Below, in pieces: positions 36,536 to 44,970 of a stretch of DNA of 64,000 nt (the stretch's first letter is position 1; every line of letters starts with the position of its first letter). Position numbers and translations under genes: made by a program. Below the pieces are notes generated by a model that was not told the origin of the DNA, did no database searches, and saw nothing but the letters and a program-made list of their open reading frames with translations. The stretch is from Sphingomonas sp. (GTDB taxonomy: Bacteria; Pseudomonadota; Alphaproteobacteria; Sphingomonadales; Sphingomonadaceae). Location: positions 207,432-271,431 of the forward strand of contig NZ_JAIERS010000006.1 in the NCBI RefSeq assembly GCF_019746665.1, in the 5' to 3' direction.

Positions 36536-38452
36536 ATGACCAGCCCCGCCGGCCCCGATCGCTTCAACGAGGAACGCGCGACCTATGCCGTGCGCGGCGC
36601 CGACGCGCCCGATCTGGAGGCGGGGGTGGCGGCGATCCGCAACGTGCTGCAAACGCTGCCCGCGCGGCCGGGTGTCTATCGGATGCACGATGCGCGCGGC
36701 GACGTGCTGTATGTGGGGAAAGCGCGCGCGCTGAAGAACCGCGTGACCAACTACACCCAGGTCGATCGTCTGCCGAAGCGGCTCCAGCGGATGGTCGCGC
36801 TGACGCGATCGATGACGATCGTCACCACCAATAACGAGGCCGAGGCGCTGCTGCTCGAAGCGCAGCTGATCAAGCGCTACCGCCCGGCGTACAACGTGCT
36901 GCTGCGCGACGACAAAAGCTTCCCGTTCATCCTGCTGCGCGCCGATCACGACTTTCCGCGCATCCAGAAGCATCGCGGCGCGCGCAAGATCAAAGGCAAT
37001 TATTACGGCCCCTTCGCGAGTGCGGGCGCGGTCAACACCACGCTCAACGCGCTGCAGAAGCTGTTCCTGCTGCGCAGCTGCTCGGACGGGTTCTTCAGCC
37101 GCCGCGACCGGCCCTGCCTGCTCTACCAGATCAAGCGCTGCTCGGCGCCGTGCGTCGGGCGGATCGACGAAGCCGCCTATGCCGAGCTGGTGAGCGACGC
37201 GAAGGACTTCCTCGCTGGCAAATCGACCCAGGTGCAGGCCAAGCTCGGCGCGCAGATGCAGGCGGCGGCGGAGGCGATGGACTTCGAACTCGCCGCGATC
37301 CTGCGCGATCGGCTGCGCGCGCTCACTTTCATCCAGGGCAGCCAGGCGATCAACGCCGACGGGGTGGGCGACGCCGACATTTTCGCGCTCGCCTGCAAGG
37401 ACGGGGTGATCGGCATCCAGGCCTTCTTCATCCGTGGCGGGCAGAATTGGGGGCATCGCAGCTTCTTCCCCACCCACACCGCCGAAGTGCCCGAGGAGGA
37501 AGTGCTGATGAGCTTCCTCACCCAATTCTATGAGGAAGTGCCGCCCGCGCGCCAGGTGATGGTCGATCGCGACCTGGGCGAGGGCGCGTTGCTCGAGGAG
37601 ATGCTGAGCAGCCAGGCGGGGCGCAAGGTGGAGCTGAGCGTCCCCCAGCGCGGCGCGCGGCGGCGGCTGCTCGACCAGGCCAAGCGCAACGCCGAGGAAG
37701 CGCTGGAGCGGCGGCTGGCCGAATCGACCACCCAGGCCAAGCTGCTGCGCGAAGTGGCCGAGCTGTTCGACCTCGCCGAGCCGCCCCAGCGCATCGAAAT
37801 CTACGACAACAGCCATATCCAGGGCACGGGCGCGCTCGGCGCGATGGTCGTCGCCGGGCCGGAGGGGTTCCGCAAGGGCCAGTACCGCAAGTTCAACATG
37901 AAGCGCGCCGAGACGATCGCGGGCGATGATTACGGCATGATGCGCGAGATGTTCCAGCGCCGCTTCGCCCGCGCGCAGGATGAAGACCCCGATCGCGGTG
38001 ACTGGCCCGATCTGGTGCTGATCGATGGCGGGCGCGGCCAGCTCAACGCGGTGCGCGCGGCGCTGGAGGAGATTGGCGTCGAGGATGTCTGCCTGGTCGG
38101 CGTCGCCAAGGGGCCGCATCATGGCCGCGAGGGGCGCGAGGTGTTCCACCTGATGGACGGGCGCGAGTTCCAGCTGCCGGTCAACGCGCCGGTGCTTTTC
38201 TATCTCCAGCGGCTGCGCGACGAGGCGCACCGCTTCGCGATCGGCGCGCACCGCGAGAAGCGCGCCAAGGCGATGGGCGCGAGCCCGCTCGACGAGGTGC
38301 CCGGCATCGGCCCGGCGCGGAAGAAGGCGCTGCTGATGCACTTCGGCACCGCCCGCGCGGTGCGTGGCGCCAGCCTGGAAGACCTACGCAAGGCGCCGGG
38401 GGTGAGCGCGGCGGTGGCGCAAACGGTGTACGACTTCTACCACAGCCGCTAG
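36536..38452 (+). CDS. uvrC: Excinuclease ABC subunit C (UvrC)
   Basis: 638-residue dual-incision nuclease of nucleotide excision repair. The N-terminal GIY-YIG domain (about residues 40-120) contains RPGVYRMHDARGDVLYVGKARALKNRV. The Cys-rich region (LLRSCSDGFF...CLLYQIKRCSAPCVG) lies near residues 175-205. A UVR motif follows (about 230-265), then the RNase H-like C-terminal nuclease (IEIYDNSHIQGTGALGAMVVAGPEGF, with VLIDGGRGQL). The C-terminal helix-hairpin-helix repeats are around LDEVPGIGPARKKALLMHFG. The ATG at 36536 is preferred; a TTG at 36482 would add 18 unlikely residues. It ends 10 bases from the convergent enoyl-CoA hydratase. Confidence 0.96.
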   Translation: MTSPAGPDRFNEERATYAVRGADAPDLEAGVAAIRNVLQTLPARPGVYRMHDARGDVLYVGKARALKNRVTNYTQVDRLPKRLQRMVALTRSMTIVTTNNEAEALLLEAQLIKRYRPAYNVLLRDDKSFPFILLRADHDFPRIQKHRGARKIKGNYYGPFASAGAVNTTLNALQKLFLLRSCSDGFFSRRDRPCLLYQIKRCSAPCVGRIDEAAYAELVSDAKDFLAGKSTQVQAKLGAQMQAAAEAMDFELAAILRDRLRALTFIQGSQAINADGVGDADIFALACKDGVIGIQAFFIRGGQNWGHRSFFPTHTAEVPEEEVLMSFLTQFYEEVPPARQVMVDRDLGEGALLEEMLSSQAGRKVELSVPQRGARRRLLDQAKRNAEEALERRLAESTTQAKLLREVAELFDLAEPPQRIEIYDNSHIQGTGALGAMVVAGPEGFRKGQYRKFNMKRAETIAGDDYGMMREMFQRRFARAQDEDPDRGDWPDLVLIDGGRGQLNAVRAALEEIGVEDVCLVGVAKGPHHGREGREVFHLMDGREFQLPVNAPVLFYLQRLRDEAHRFAIGAHREKRAKAMGASPLDEVPGIGPARKKALLMHFGTARAVRGASLEDLRKAPGVSAAVAQTVYDFYHSR

Positions 38453-38462
38453 CGGCGGCTGG

Positions 38463-39236
38463 TCAGCGTCCGGTCCAGTTCCCCGGGCGCTTGTCGACGA
38501 AGGCGGCCATTCCTTCCTTCTGGTCCTCGGTGCCGAACAGGCCGTGGAACAGCCGGCGCTCGAACAGGATGCCTTGGGCAAGTTGCGTCTCGAACGCGGC
38601 GTTGACCATTTCCTTGTTCGCGATCGCGGCGAGCGGGGGCATGGCGGCGATCGTCTCGGCGGTTTTCAGCGCTTCCGCCAGCAAATCGCCCGCCGGAACC
38701 ACGCGCGCGACGAGGCCCGAACGTTCGGCCTCCTCGGCGTCCATCATCCGCCCCGTCAGGCACATTTCCATCGCCTTGGCCTTGCCGATCGCGCGCGTCA
38801 GCCGCTGCGAGCCGCCCATGCCGGGCGAGACGCCGAGCTTGATCTCGGGCTGGCCGAATTTGGCCGTATCGGCGGCGATGATGAAATCGGCCATCATCGC
38901 CACTTCGCACCCGCCGCCCAGCGCATAGCCGGCGACGGCGGCAAGCCAGGGCTTGCGCGTCGCGGTCACTTTCTCCCAGCCGGCGAAGAAATTGCTGCCA
39001 TACATGTCGGCAAAGCCCTGTGCCTGCATCTCCTTGATGTCCGCGCCCGCCGCAAAGGCTTTCTCCGAGCCGGTGAGCACCAGGCAGCGCTGGGCCGGAT
39101 CGGCATCATAAGCGGCGAAGGCGGCGATCAGCTCGGCGAGCACCTGGCTGTTGAGCGCGTTCAGCGCCTTGGGCCGGTTGAGCGTGACAAGCGTCACCGC
39201 GCCCCTGGGTTCGACGAGGATGGTTTCGAACGACAT
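38463..39236 (-). CDS. Enoyl-CoA hydratase
   Basis: 257-residue crotonase-fold enzyme. The oxyanion-hole motifs are [10 protein letters not shown] and [19 protein letters not shown], and the catalytic glutamates fall in [15 protein letters not shown]. Its order with 3-hydroxyisobutyryl-CoA hydrolase and an acyl-CoA dehydrogenase suggests it hydrates methacrylyl-CoA in valine breakdown, though it may act broadly on short chains. The ATG at 39236 is the natural start; a longer in-frame reading upstream runs through a palindromic repeat. The next upstream gene is separated by 233 bases of repeats. Confidence 0.9.
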   Translation of the reverse strand: MSFETILVEPRGAVTLVTLNRPKALNALNSQVLAELIAAFAAYDADPAQRCLVLTGSEKAFAAGADIKEMQAQGFADMYGSNFFAGWEKVTATRKPWLAAVAGYALGGGCEVAMMADFIIAADTAKFGQPEIKLGVSPGMGGSQRLTRAIGKAKAMEMCLTGRMMDAEEAERSGLVARVVPAGDLLAEALKTAETIAAMPPLAAIANKEMVNAAFETQLAQGILFERRLFHGLFGTEDQKEGMAAFVDKRPGNWTGR

Positions 39237-39299
39237 TTGCTGCTCTCCGTGGCGGGCGGGCGCCCGGTCCTGATGCGCCAAGCCTTTGCGCGACTGTGG

Positions 39300-39320
39300 A
39301 TGCCGGAACAAGTCCGGCAT
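39300..39320. repeat. Short palindromic repeat
   Basis: ATGCCGGA-ACAAG-TCCGGCAT is a perfect 8-bp hairpin with a 5-base loop in the spacer upstream of the enoyl-CoA hydratase gene. This is a very common intergenic palindrome type in alphaproteobacteria. Confidence 0.55.
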
Positions 39321-39364
39321 GACGGCTCAGGCAAAGAAACCCTTCGGGTTTGATCCCAACCTAT

Positions 39365-39450
39365 CGTCGCCCCGGACTTGATCCGGGGCTAGGCTTCTTC
39401 CTCTGCCGCCGCAAAGGCAGCCAAGCCCCGGCTCGGGGGCCGGGGCGACG
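39365..39450. repeat. GC-rich intergenic repeat, CGTCGCCCCGG type, copy 1
   Basis: It starts CGTCGCCCCGGACTTGATCC with the hairpin CCCCGGACTTGATCCGGGG, and ends GGGGCCGGGGCGACG. The ends are complementary, so the ~86-base unit can fold back. A related unit with the same beginning and end lies at 43389-43468. It lies just 3' of the hydrolase gene. Confidence 0.6.
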
Positions 39451-39469
39451 GTGTGGGGCAGGAATCGTT

Positions 39470-40513
39470 TTACGCCGGCGTCCACGCCTCCCCCTCGGGC
39501 AGCGGCGCGAAGATTGCGTCGAGCATCGCCCCGGTCACGCCCCCGGGGCTGGCCGGGTTCCATTTGGGCGCGTTATCCTTGTCGATAATCACCGCGCGCA
39601 CGCCTTCCTGAAAATCGGGGAGCACCACGACGCGCGCAGCAATGGCGAATTCCTGGCGCATCTCGGCGGCGAAATCGGGCATCGTCGCTCCCTCTTTCAA
39701 CTGCCGTAGCGCGACTTTCATCGCCTGCGGCGATTTGGTCGCGAGCGTCGCGCGCTGTTGCGCCGCCCAGTCGCCGCCATCGGTATCGAGCGCGGCGAGT
39801 ACGTCTTCCAAGTGATCGGACGCGAAAAGCCGATCGATCGCTTCCAAATGGTCGAAAAGCGTGCCGCGCGGTAGCAGCGTGTTTTTGTCACTGAGCGTCG
39901 TTTCGATGTCGCGAGGGTAACGGATCAACAGCTCTTTGACGATATCGAGTTCGTCGGCCGCGATGGCGTGTGTTGCCAGCCCGAGGTTGAGACAATCATG
40001 CCCGTTAAGCCGCGCGCCGGTCAGCGCCAGATACTGCCCCGTCCGCCCCGGCAGCCGCGCCAGATACCAGCCGCCGCCGACATCGGGAAACAGGCCGATG
40101 CCGCTTTCGGGCATGGCGAAGCGGGTATTCTCGGTCGCGACGCGGAAGCGCGCCGGCTGGCTGATGCCCACGCCGCCGCCCATGGTGATCCCGTCCATGA
40201 ACGCGACGATGGGCTTCGCGTAAGTGAAAAGCTTGTGGTTGAGCTGGTACTCGGTGCGGAAGAAGCCGCGCGCCTCATCGCCCCCTTGCGCGCCCGAGGC
40301 GGCGAGCATCCGAATGTCGCCGCCCGCGCAAAAGCCGCGTCCTTCAGCGTGATCGATCATCACCGCCTCGATCGCGGGATCGGCTTCCCAGCGCTGCAGC
40401 GCTTCGAGCATCGCCGCGCACATCGCCGTGTTGAGCGCGTGCAGCGCCTGCGGGCGGTTGAGGCGGAGGCGGGCGACCTTGCCTTCGGTGGTGATGATGA
40501 CGTCGTTGGTCAT
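39470..40513 (-). CDS. 3-hydroxyisobutyryl-CoA hydrolase / enoyl-CoA hydratase-isomerase family
   Basis: 347-residue ECH_2-type protein. The length and the motifs GFCAGGDIRMLAASG, MDGITMGGGVGISQPARFRVATE and MPESGIGLFPDVGGGWYLARLPG are those of 3-hydroxyisobutyryl-CoA hydrolases. The Glu in MPES and the Asp in FPDVG are the catalytic pair. It would release free 3-hydroxyisobutyrate in valine catabolism. The ATG at 40513 is preferred. It sits between the acyl-CoA dehydrogenase and enoyl-CoA hydratase genes on the same strand, with palindromic spacers on both sides. 3-hydroxyisobutyrate dehydrogenase is not in the window. Confidence 0.88.
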   Translation of the reverse strand: MTNDVIITTEGKVARLRLNRPQALHALNTAMCAAMLEALQRWEADPAIEAVMIDHAEGRGFCAGGDIRMLAASGAQGGDEARGFFRTEYQLNHKLFTYAKPIVAFMDGITMGGGVGISQPARFRVATENTRFAMPESGIGLFPDVGGGWYLARLPGRTGQYLALTGARLNGHDCLNLGLATHAIAADELDIVKELLIRYPRDIETTLSDKNTLLPRGTLFDHLEAIDRLFASDHLEDVLAALDTDGGDWAAQQRATLATKSPQAMKVALRQLKEGATMPDFAAEMRQEFAIAARVVVLPDFQEGVRAVIIDKDNAPKWNPASPGGVTGAMLDAIFAPLPEGEAWTPA

Positions 40514-40536
40514 CGGCGCTCCTTTGAATTTTTTCT

Positions 40537-40653
40537 CGCACAAAGACACGAAGACACAAAGGAAGAAGCCGTAGACGGCGACCTATTTCAATTTCAGATA
40601 AAGCCGCTGCGCGGCTTTCTAATTTTCTTTGTGTCTTCGTGTCTTTGTGTGCG
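40537..40653. repeat. AT-richer palindromic element with 23-bp terminal inverted repeats
   Basis: ACAAAGACACGAAGACACAAAG (within 40537-40561) is inverted as CTTTGTGTCTTCGTGTCTTTGT (within 40627-40653); the perfect match is about 23 bp. The inside holds a second perfect hairpin AAAGCCGC-TGC-GCGGCTTT (40600-40618). Base composition is clearly less GC-rich than the flanks. It separates the hydrolase and acyl-CoA dehydrogenase genes. Confidence 0.7.
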
Positions 40654-40659
40654 GATAAA

Positions 40660-41802
40660 CTACTGCCGTGTGAGCTCGCGGCCCACGATCATCCGCATGA
40701 TCTGGTTGGTCCCCTCCAGGATCGAATGCACCCGCAGGTCGCGCCAGAAGCGTTCGATCGGGTAATCCTGCAGATAGCCATAGCCGCCATGCAATTGCAG
40801 CGCGCGATCGACCACGCTCGATCCGGTATCGGTCGCGAGCCGCTTGGCCATCGCGGCAAAGCGCGTCTTGTCCGGGCTGTTCGCCGTCACCTTGGCCGCC
40901 GCCAGATAGAGCAGCGCCCGCGCCGCCTCCAGCTCGGTCGCCATGTCGGCGAGCATGAACTGGGTGTTCTGGAAATCGCTCACCGCCTGGCCGAACGCTT
41001 TCCGGTCGCGGGTATAGCCAATCGCCTCGTCAAGGCAGCGCTGCGCCCCGCCCAGCGAGCAGGCGCCGATATTCAGCCGCCCGCCATCAAGGCCCATCAT
41101 CGCGATGCGGAAGCCCTCGCCCTCGCCGCCGATCCGGTTCTCGACCGGCACGCGCACCTCTTCCAAAATCACCTGCCGCGTCGGCTGTGAATGCCAGCCG
41201 AGCTTCTTCTCGTTCGCGCCGAACGACACGCCGGGCGTGTCGCGCTCGATGGCGAGGCACGAAATGCCGCGCGGGCCTTCTTCGCCGGTGCGGACCATCA
41301 CCAGATACAGTTCATTCTCGCCCGCGCCCGAGATGAACTGCTTGGTGCCCGTCACGACATAATGATCGCCATCCCGCACCGCGCGCGTCTTGAGCGCGGC
41401 CGCGTCGGAGCCCGAGCCGGGTTCGGTGAGGCAATAGCTCGCGATCCAGTCCATCCCGACGAGCTGGGGCAGATATTTGGCCTTCACCGCCTCCGAACCG
41501 AAGCGGTCGATCATCCACGCGGCCATGTTGTGGATGCTGATGAACGCGCTGGTCGAGGGGCAGCCATAGGCCATCGCCTCCATGATCAGCGCCGCCTCCA
41601 GCCGGCCGAGCGCGATCCCGCCCGATTCCTCGGACACATAGATCGCGCCGAAGCCCAATTCGGCGGCCGCCTTGATCGTCTCGCGGGGGAAAATGTGCTT
41701 CTCGTCCCACTCGCCCGCGAACGGGGTGATGCGATCGGCGGTGAAGCGGCGCGCGAGCTCCTGGATCTCGCGCTGATCGTCGGTCAGGTCGAACTGGCTC
41801 AT
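40660..41802 (-). CDS. Acyl-CoA dehydrogenase (isobutyryl-CoA dehydrogenase-like)
   Basis: 380-residue FAD enzyme that desaturates an acyl-CoA to the 2-enoyl-CoA and passes electrons to ETF. Signatures are YCLTEPGSGSDAAALKTRA, GTKQFISGAGENELYLVM, the C-terminal QLHGGYGYLQDYPIERFWRDLRVHSILEGTNQIMRMIVGREL with the catalytic Glu in EGTNQI. The combination with a 3-hydroxyisobutyryl-CoA hydrolase and enoyl-CoA hydratase suggests isobutyryl-CoA (valine pathway). The ATG at 41802 overlaps the cupin stop by 4 bases, so it is the second gene of the cupin operon. Substrate specificity is inferred from context. Confidence 0.92.
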   Translation of the reverse strand: MSQFDLTDDQREIQELARRFTADRITPFAGEWDEKHIFPRETIKAAAELGFGAIYVSEESGGIALGRLEAALIMEAMAYGCPSTSAFISIHNMAAWMIDRFGSEAVKAKYLPQLVGMDWIASYCLTEPGSGSDAAALKTRAVRDGDHYVVTGTKQFISGAGENELYLVMVRTGEEGPRGISCLAIERDTPGVSFGANEKKLGWHSQPTRQVILEEVRVPVENRIGGEGEGFRIAMMGLDGGRLNIGACSLGGAQRCLDEAIGYTRDRKAFGQAVSDFQNTQFMLADMATELEAARALLYLAAAKVTANSPDKTRFAAMAKRLATDTGSSVVDRALQLHGGYGYLQDYPIERFWRDLRVHSILEGTNQIMRMIVGRELTRQ

Positions 41803-42161
41803 GGCTTGGCCGCGTAGTCCGTCGCGCCGAGGAAGTGAAGCGAGACATAGGGTTCGTCGCCGACCACCCAACTGTCATGCCCGGGCGGCACGTAGAAGAT
41901 GTCGCCGGCGCGCATCTCGATCACGCGGCCATCGTCCATCGCGGCGGTCGCGCAGCCCGAGACGACCATGCCGACATGTTCGACATGGCACGAGGCCGCG
42001 CCGCTCGCCGCGCCGACATCGACCGACCAGCGCCAGCCCGGCTGATAGGTAGCGCGGCCAATCGTCATCCCGCCCAGGGTCACCAGCTCGAAGCGCCCTT
42101 TGCTGAACACGCGCACCTCATCGGGGGCATCGAACCGTTTGAGGATCACGTTCATGTCCAT
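41799..42161 (-). CDS. Cupin-domain protein
   Basis: 120-residue single-domain cupin. The two conserved beta-barrel motifs appear as SCHVEHVGMVVSGCATAAM and RAGDIFYVPPGHDSWVVGDEPYVSLHF, with His residues that could bind a metal. The enzymatic or sensing role is unknown. It leads the branched-chain acyl-CoA operon (4-base overlap with the dehydrogenase) and is divergent from the membrane AraC regulator at 42254. In-frame readings extend upstream into that gap but the ATG at 42161 starts the recognisable domain. Confidence 0.82.
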   Translation of the reverse strand: MDMNVILKRFDAPDEVRVFSKGRFELVTLGGMTIGRATYQPGWRWSVDVGAASGAASCHVEHVGMVVSGCATAAMDDGRVIEMRAGDIFYVPPGHDSWVVGDEPYVSLHFLGATDYAAKP

Positions 42162-42253
42162 GGCGCCTCTCCTTGTCGCCACGCTGTTAGCGTGCGGGCC
42201 ACGCCGTTGCCAGCGCTCGACGCGGGCGTGTGTGGTCGTCATAATGCACCCGC

Positions 42254-43297
42254 ATGAATCGCCTGCTCCTGATCGATACCGCGCTGCGTCTGTTCGCGAT
42301 CGGACAATTGCTGCTGATCGCGCTGGTGATCGGGCGCGGCGCCGCCCCCCGCCCGATCCGTGCGGCGACGGTCGCGCTGCTGTTGGGGGTGAGCAGCTAT
42401 CTGACGCTCGCGACGCCGATTTTCCTGCGGCTGCGCGGGCCGTTCTGGGCGGTGGTGCAGCTCGCCGCGCAAGCGACGCCGCTGATCCTGTGGCTGTTCG
42501 CGCATCTGCTGTTCGAGCGGCGGGTCGATGCCCGGGTGCTGATCGGGGGCGCGGTGGTGACGCTCGTCACCTGGGCAAGCTTCGGGCTGGTCGATGCGCC
42601 GGATGCCCGCTTCTGGACCGCGCTGGTCCAGCGCGGCGTCTCGCTCTTGCTGGTGCTCCACGCGCTGACGATCGCGGTGCGCGAACGCGGCGATGATCTG
42701 ATCGAGAAGCGCCGCCGGCTGCGCGTGGGGTTCGTGATCGTCGTCGGGCTCGGCGCGCTGATGGTGCTGGTGGTCGAGATGATCTTCGGTTTCCGCCACC
42801 GCGACGTGCTGGCGACGCTGCCGCAGACTTTGGTGATCTTCGTGGCGGTGCTCGCGACGGCCGGCGCGCTGCTGCAAAGCGACCCAGAATTGCTGTTCGA
42901 TCCCGCCGCCCCGCCGCCGCCCCCCGAGCCCGCGCTCAGCCCCGCCGAATCGGTACTGAAGGCCAAGCTCGACGCGGCGATGGCGGCGGGGGTGTATCGC
43001 GAGGCGGGCCTCAGCATCGGCGCGCTCGCCGAGCGGCTGGGAGCGCCCGAGCACCGGCTGCGCGCGCTCATCAACCAGCGGCTCGGCTATCGCAACTTCT
43101 CCGCTTTCCTGAATGAGGCGCGAATCGCCGAGGCCAAGGGCTGGCTCGCCGATCCCGAGCGGGTGGCGCTGCCCGTTCTCACCATCGCGATGGACCTGGG
43201 TTATGGTAGCCTCGCCCCGTTCAACCGCGCCTTTCGCGAGGCGACGGGACAGGCGCCGAGCGACTTCCGCCGCGCCGCCTTCGCTGAAAAAAGCTGA
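42254..43297 (+). CDS. Membrane-anchored AraC-family regulator
   Basis: 347-residue protein whose first ~210 residues form about seven hydrophobic helices (LLIDTALRLFAIGQLLLIALVIG, TVALLLGVSSYLTLATPIFL, and so on). A Pro-rich linker (AAPPPPPEPALSP) joins a C-terminal AraC HTH domain of about 100 residues, with LSIGALAERLGAPEHRLRALINQRLGY and the second helix pair LGYGSLAPFNRAFREATGQAPSDFRR. This is the 7TM-type AraC layout, in which DNA binding occurs at the membrane. It is divergent from the cupin-acyl-CoA dehydrogenase operon with a 92-base gap, so regulation of that operon is plausible. The signal is unknown. Confidence 0.85.
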   Translation: MNRLLLIDTALRLFAIGQLLLIALVIGRGAAPRPIRAATVALLLGVSSYLTLATPIFLRLRGPFWAVVQLAAQATPLILWLFAHLLFERRVDARVLIGGAVVTLVTWASFGLVDAPDARFWTALVQRGVSLLLVLHALTIAVRERGDDLIEKRRRLRVGFVIVVGLGALMVLVVEMIFGFRHRDVLATLPQTLVIFVAVLATAGALLQSDPELLFDPAAPPPPPEPALSPAESVLKAKLDAAMAAGVYREAGLSIGALAERLGAPEHRLRALINQRLGYRNFSAFLNEARIAEAKGWLADPERVALPVLTIAMDLGYGSLAPFNRAFREATGQAPSDFRRAAFAEKS

Positions 43298-43388
43298 TCG
43301 ATTTCGAAAATGCGCGCGCTTTTGCGCCGCCGCGCGGACGACCCAGGCCCGATATGGGTAGTGCCATCGCAGACATGGCCCAACGGTC

Positions 43389-43468
43389 GTCACCCCGGGC
43401 TTGACCCCGGGTTCCGCTTATCCTTCGGTCGCAAGGCAGCGGGACCCCGGCGCGAGGCTGGGGCGACG
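43389..43468. repeat. GC-rich intergenic repeat, CGTCGCCCCGG type, copy 2
   Basis: CGTCACCCCGGGCTTGACCC at the start and GGCTGGGGCGACG at the end are complementary and match the ends of the unit at 39365. An inner hairpin CCCGGGCTTGACCCCGGG is included. It sits in the 193-base spacer between the AraC regulator and the desaturase gene. Confidence 0.6.
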
Positions 43469-43490
43469 GCGGTAAAGGACGGAGATTCGC

Positions 43491-44288
43491 TTGCCTGACT
43501 GGTTGCTCCTGATCCCCCAACGCCTGCTGCACAGCGTCGAGATCGAATTCACCCGCTATCTGGTGGGCGCCGCCGGGGTCGCGCTGCTCTATTGGCTGGT
43601 GCGGGGCGTCATCGAGCATCGCCGCATTCAGGCGCGACGCGCGACCCGCGAAGACCGACTGCGCGAATTCCGCCAGTCGGTGGAGACGATTTGCGTGTTC
43701 GCGGTCGTCAATCTGCTCACTTTCGCGCTGATCCGCGCCGGGCTGATCCCGATCAACCGCGGCGCGCCCGATCTGCCGATCCTCGTCGCGCAGATCGTGG
43801 TGATGGTGGTGCTGCACGATGCGTGGTTCTATTGGATGCACCGCACGCTGCACCACCGGATGCTATTCCGCGCGACCCATGCCGCGCATCACCGCAGCCG
43901 CACGCCGACGAGCTGGGCCGCGTACAGCTTCGCCCCCGGCGAGGCGGTGGCGGAGAGCATCTATATCCCGATCATGTTTCTCGCGATCAGCTGGGTGGCG
44001 CCGATCCAGCCCTGGTCGGTGTTCATCTTCCTCGGCCACCAGATCGCGCGCAACGCGATCGGCCATTCGGGGTTCGAGCTCGCCTGGCCGGGCTTCACCC
44101 GCTCGCGCTGGACCGGCTGGCTGACGACGACCACCCATCACGACCTCCACCACACCGAGGGCCGCTATAATTTCGGCCTCTATTTCACCTGGTGGGACCG
44201 GCTGATGGGCACCGAGCACCCGCGCTACCATGAAAAGTTCGAGGGCGTGGTCCGCCGCCAGCGCGACGCGGCGGTGGTGGCGGCGTAG
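43491..44288 (+). CDS. Sterol desaturase / fatty-acid hydroxylase family membrane protein
   Basis: 265-residue integral membrane di-iron oxygenase. The histidine clusters are HDAWFYWMHRTLHH, HAAHHRSRTPTSW and THHDLHHTEGRYNFGLYFTWWDRLMGT, the last being the C-terminal family signature. About four hydrophobic helices surround them. Bacterial relatives hydroxylate lipids such as carotenoids, hopanoids or fatty acids; the substrate here is unknown. The TTG at 43491 has AAGGACGGAG just upstream and is the only start that covers the first helix. The gene lies between a palindromic repeat and the TRIC-family gene. Confidence 0.87.
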   Translation: MPDWLLLIPQRLLHSVEIEFTRYLVGAAGVALLYWLVRGVIEHRRIQARRATREDRLREFRQSVETICVFAVVNLLTFALIRAGLIPINRGAPDLPILVAQIVVMVVLHDAWFYWMHRTLHHRMLFRATHAAHHRSRTPTSWAAYSFAPGEAVAESIYIPIMFLAISWVAPIQPWSVFIFLGHQIARNAIGHSGFELAWPGFTRSRWTGWLTTTTHHDLHHTEGRYNFGLYFTWWDRLMGTEHPRYHEKFEGVVRRQRDAAVVAA

Positions 44289-44334
44289 GGGCGCAGGCTC
44301 GACTTCGACCGGCCCGGGCGGCACAAGAGCGGCC

Positions 44335-44970
44335 ATGCTCCCCGCGCCGCTCGCCGCCTTCACCCAGACCGTCGGGCCGCTGCTCGATCTGCTGGGGCTG
44401 GGGGTGTTCGCCGCTTCGGGTGCCTTGCGCGCCGCCGAGCGCGGGCAGACCATCGTTACTTTGTGCTTCTTCGCGCTGATCACCGGGGTGGGCGGCGGCA
44501 CGCTGCGCGATCTGCTGATCGGCGCGCCGGTCTTCTGGGTGCAGGATTCGCGCGCCGCCGCGGTGTGCCTCGCGGTCGCCTTCGTGATCTATCTGACGCC
44601 GGTGCGCTGGTGGTCGGCGACGGCGCTGGTCTGGTTCGATGCGCTGGGGCTTGCGGCTTACGCGGTTTACGGCGCGCAGAAGGCGCTGTCGTTCGGGGTG
44701 CCCGCCGTGCCCTCGGTGGTGATGGGAGTGATCACCGCGAGCGTCGGCGGCATCATCCGCGACGTGCTGGCGGGCGAACCCTCGATCCTGATGCGGCCCG
44801 AGCTGTACGTCACCGCCGCCGCGCTCGCCGCTGGCTTGCACGTGCTGCTGCTGGCGCTGGGGCTGCCGATCGCGGTGGCGGCGGGGACGGCGGCGCTCGC
44901 GGGCTTTGGCCTGCGCGCGGCGGCGATCCATTGGCGGCTGGCGCTGCCGGCTTATGGGGCGCGCGGTTGA
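44335..44970 (+). CDS. TRIC/YadS (UPF0126) family membrane protein
   Basis: 211-residue protein with two repeats of a three-helix unit and a seventh helix. Each repeat carries a glycine-rich turn: GVGGGTLRDLLIGAPVFWVQD and SVGGIIRDVLAGEPSILM. These are the KEV/GGG(T/I)xRD signatures of bacterial trimeric intracellular cation (TRIC) channels and glycine-permease-like UPF0126 proteins. Probably a cation or small-molecule channel of the inner membrane. The stop overlaps the ATPase start at 44970 (TGATG), so the two are coupled. Confidence 0.88.
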   Translation: MLPAPLAAFTQTVGPLLDLLGLGVFAASGALRAAERGQTIVTLCFFALITGVGGGTLRDLLIGAPVFWVQDSRAAAVCLAVAFVIYLTPVRWWSATALVWFDALGLAAYAVYGAQKALSFGVPAVPSVVMGVITASVGGIIRDVLAGEPSILMRPELYVTAAALAAGLHVLLLALGLPIAVAAGTAALAGFGLRAAAIHWRLALPAYGARG

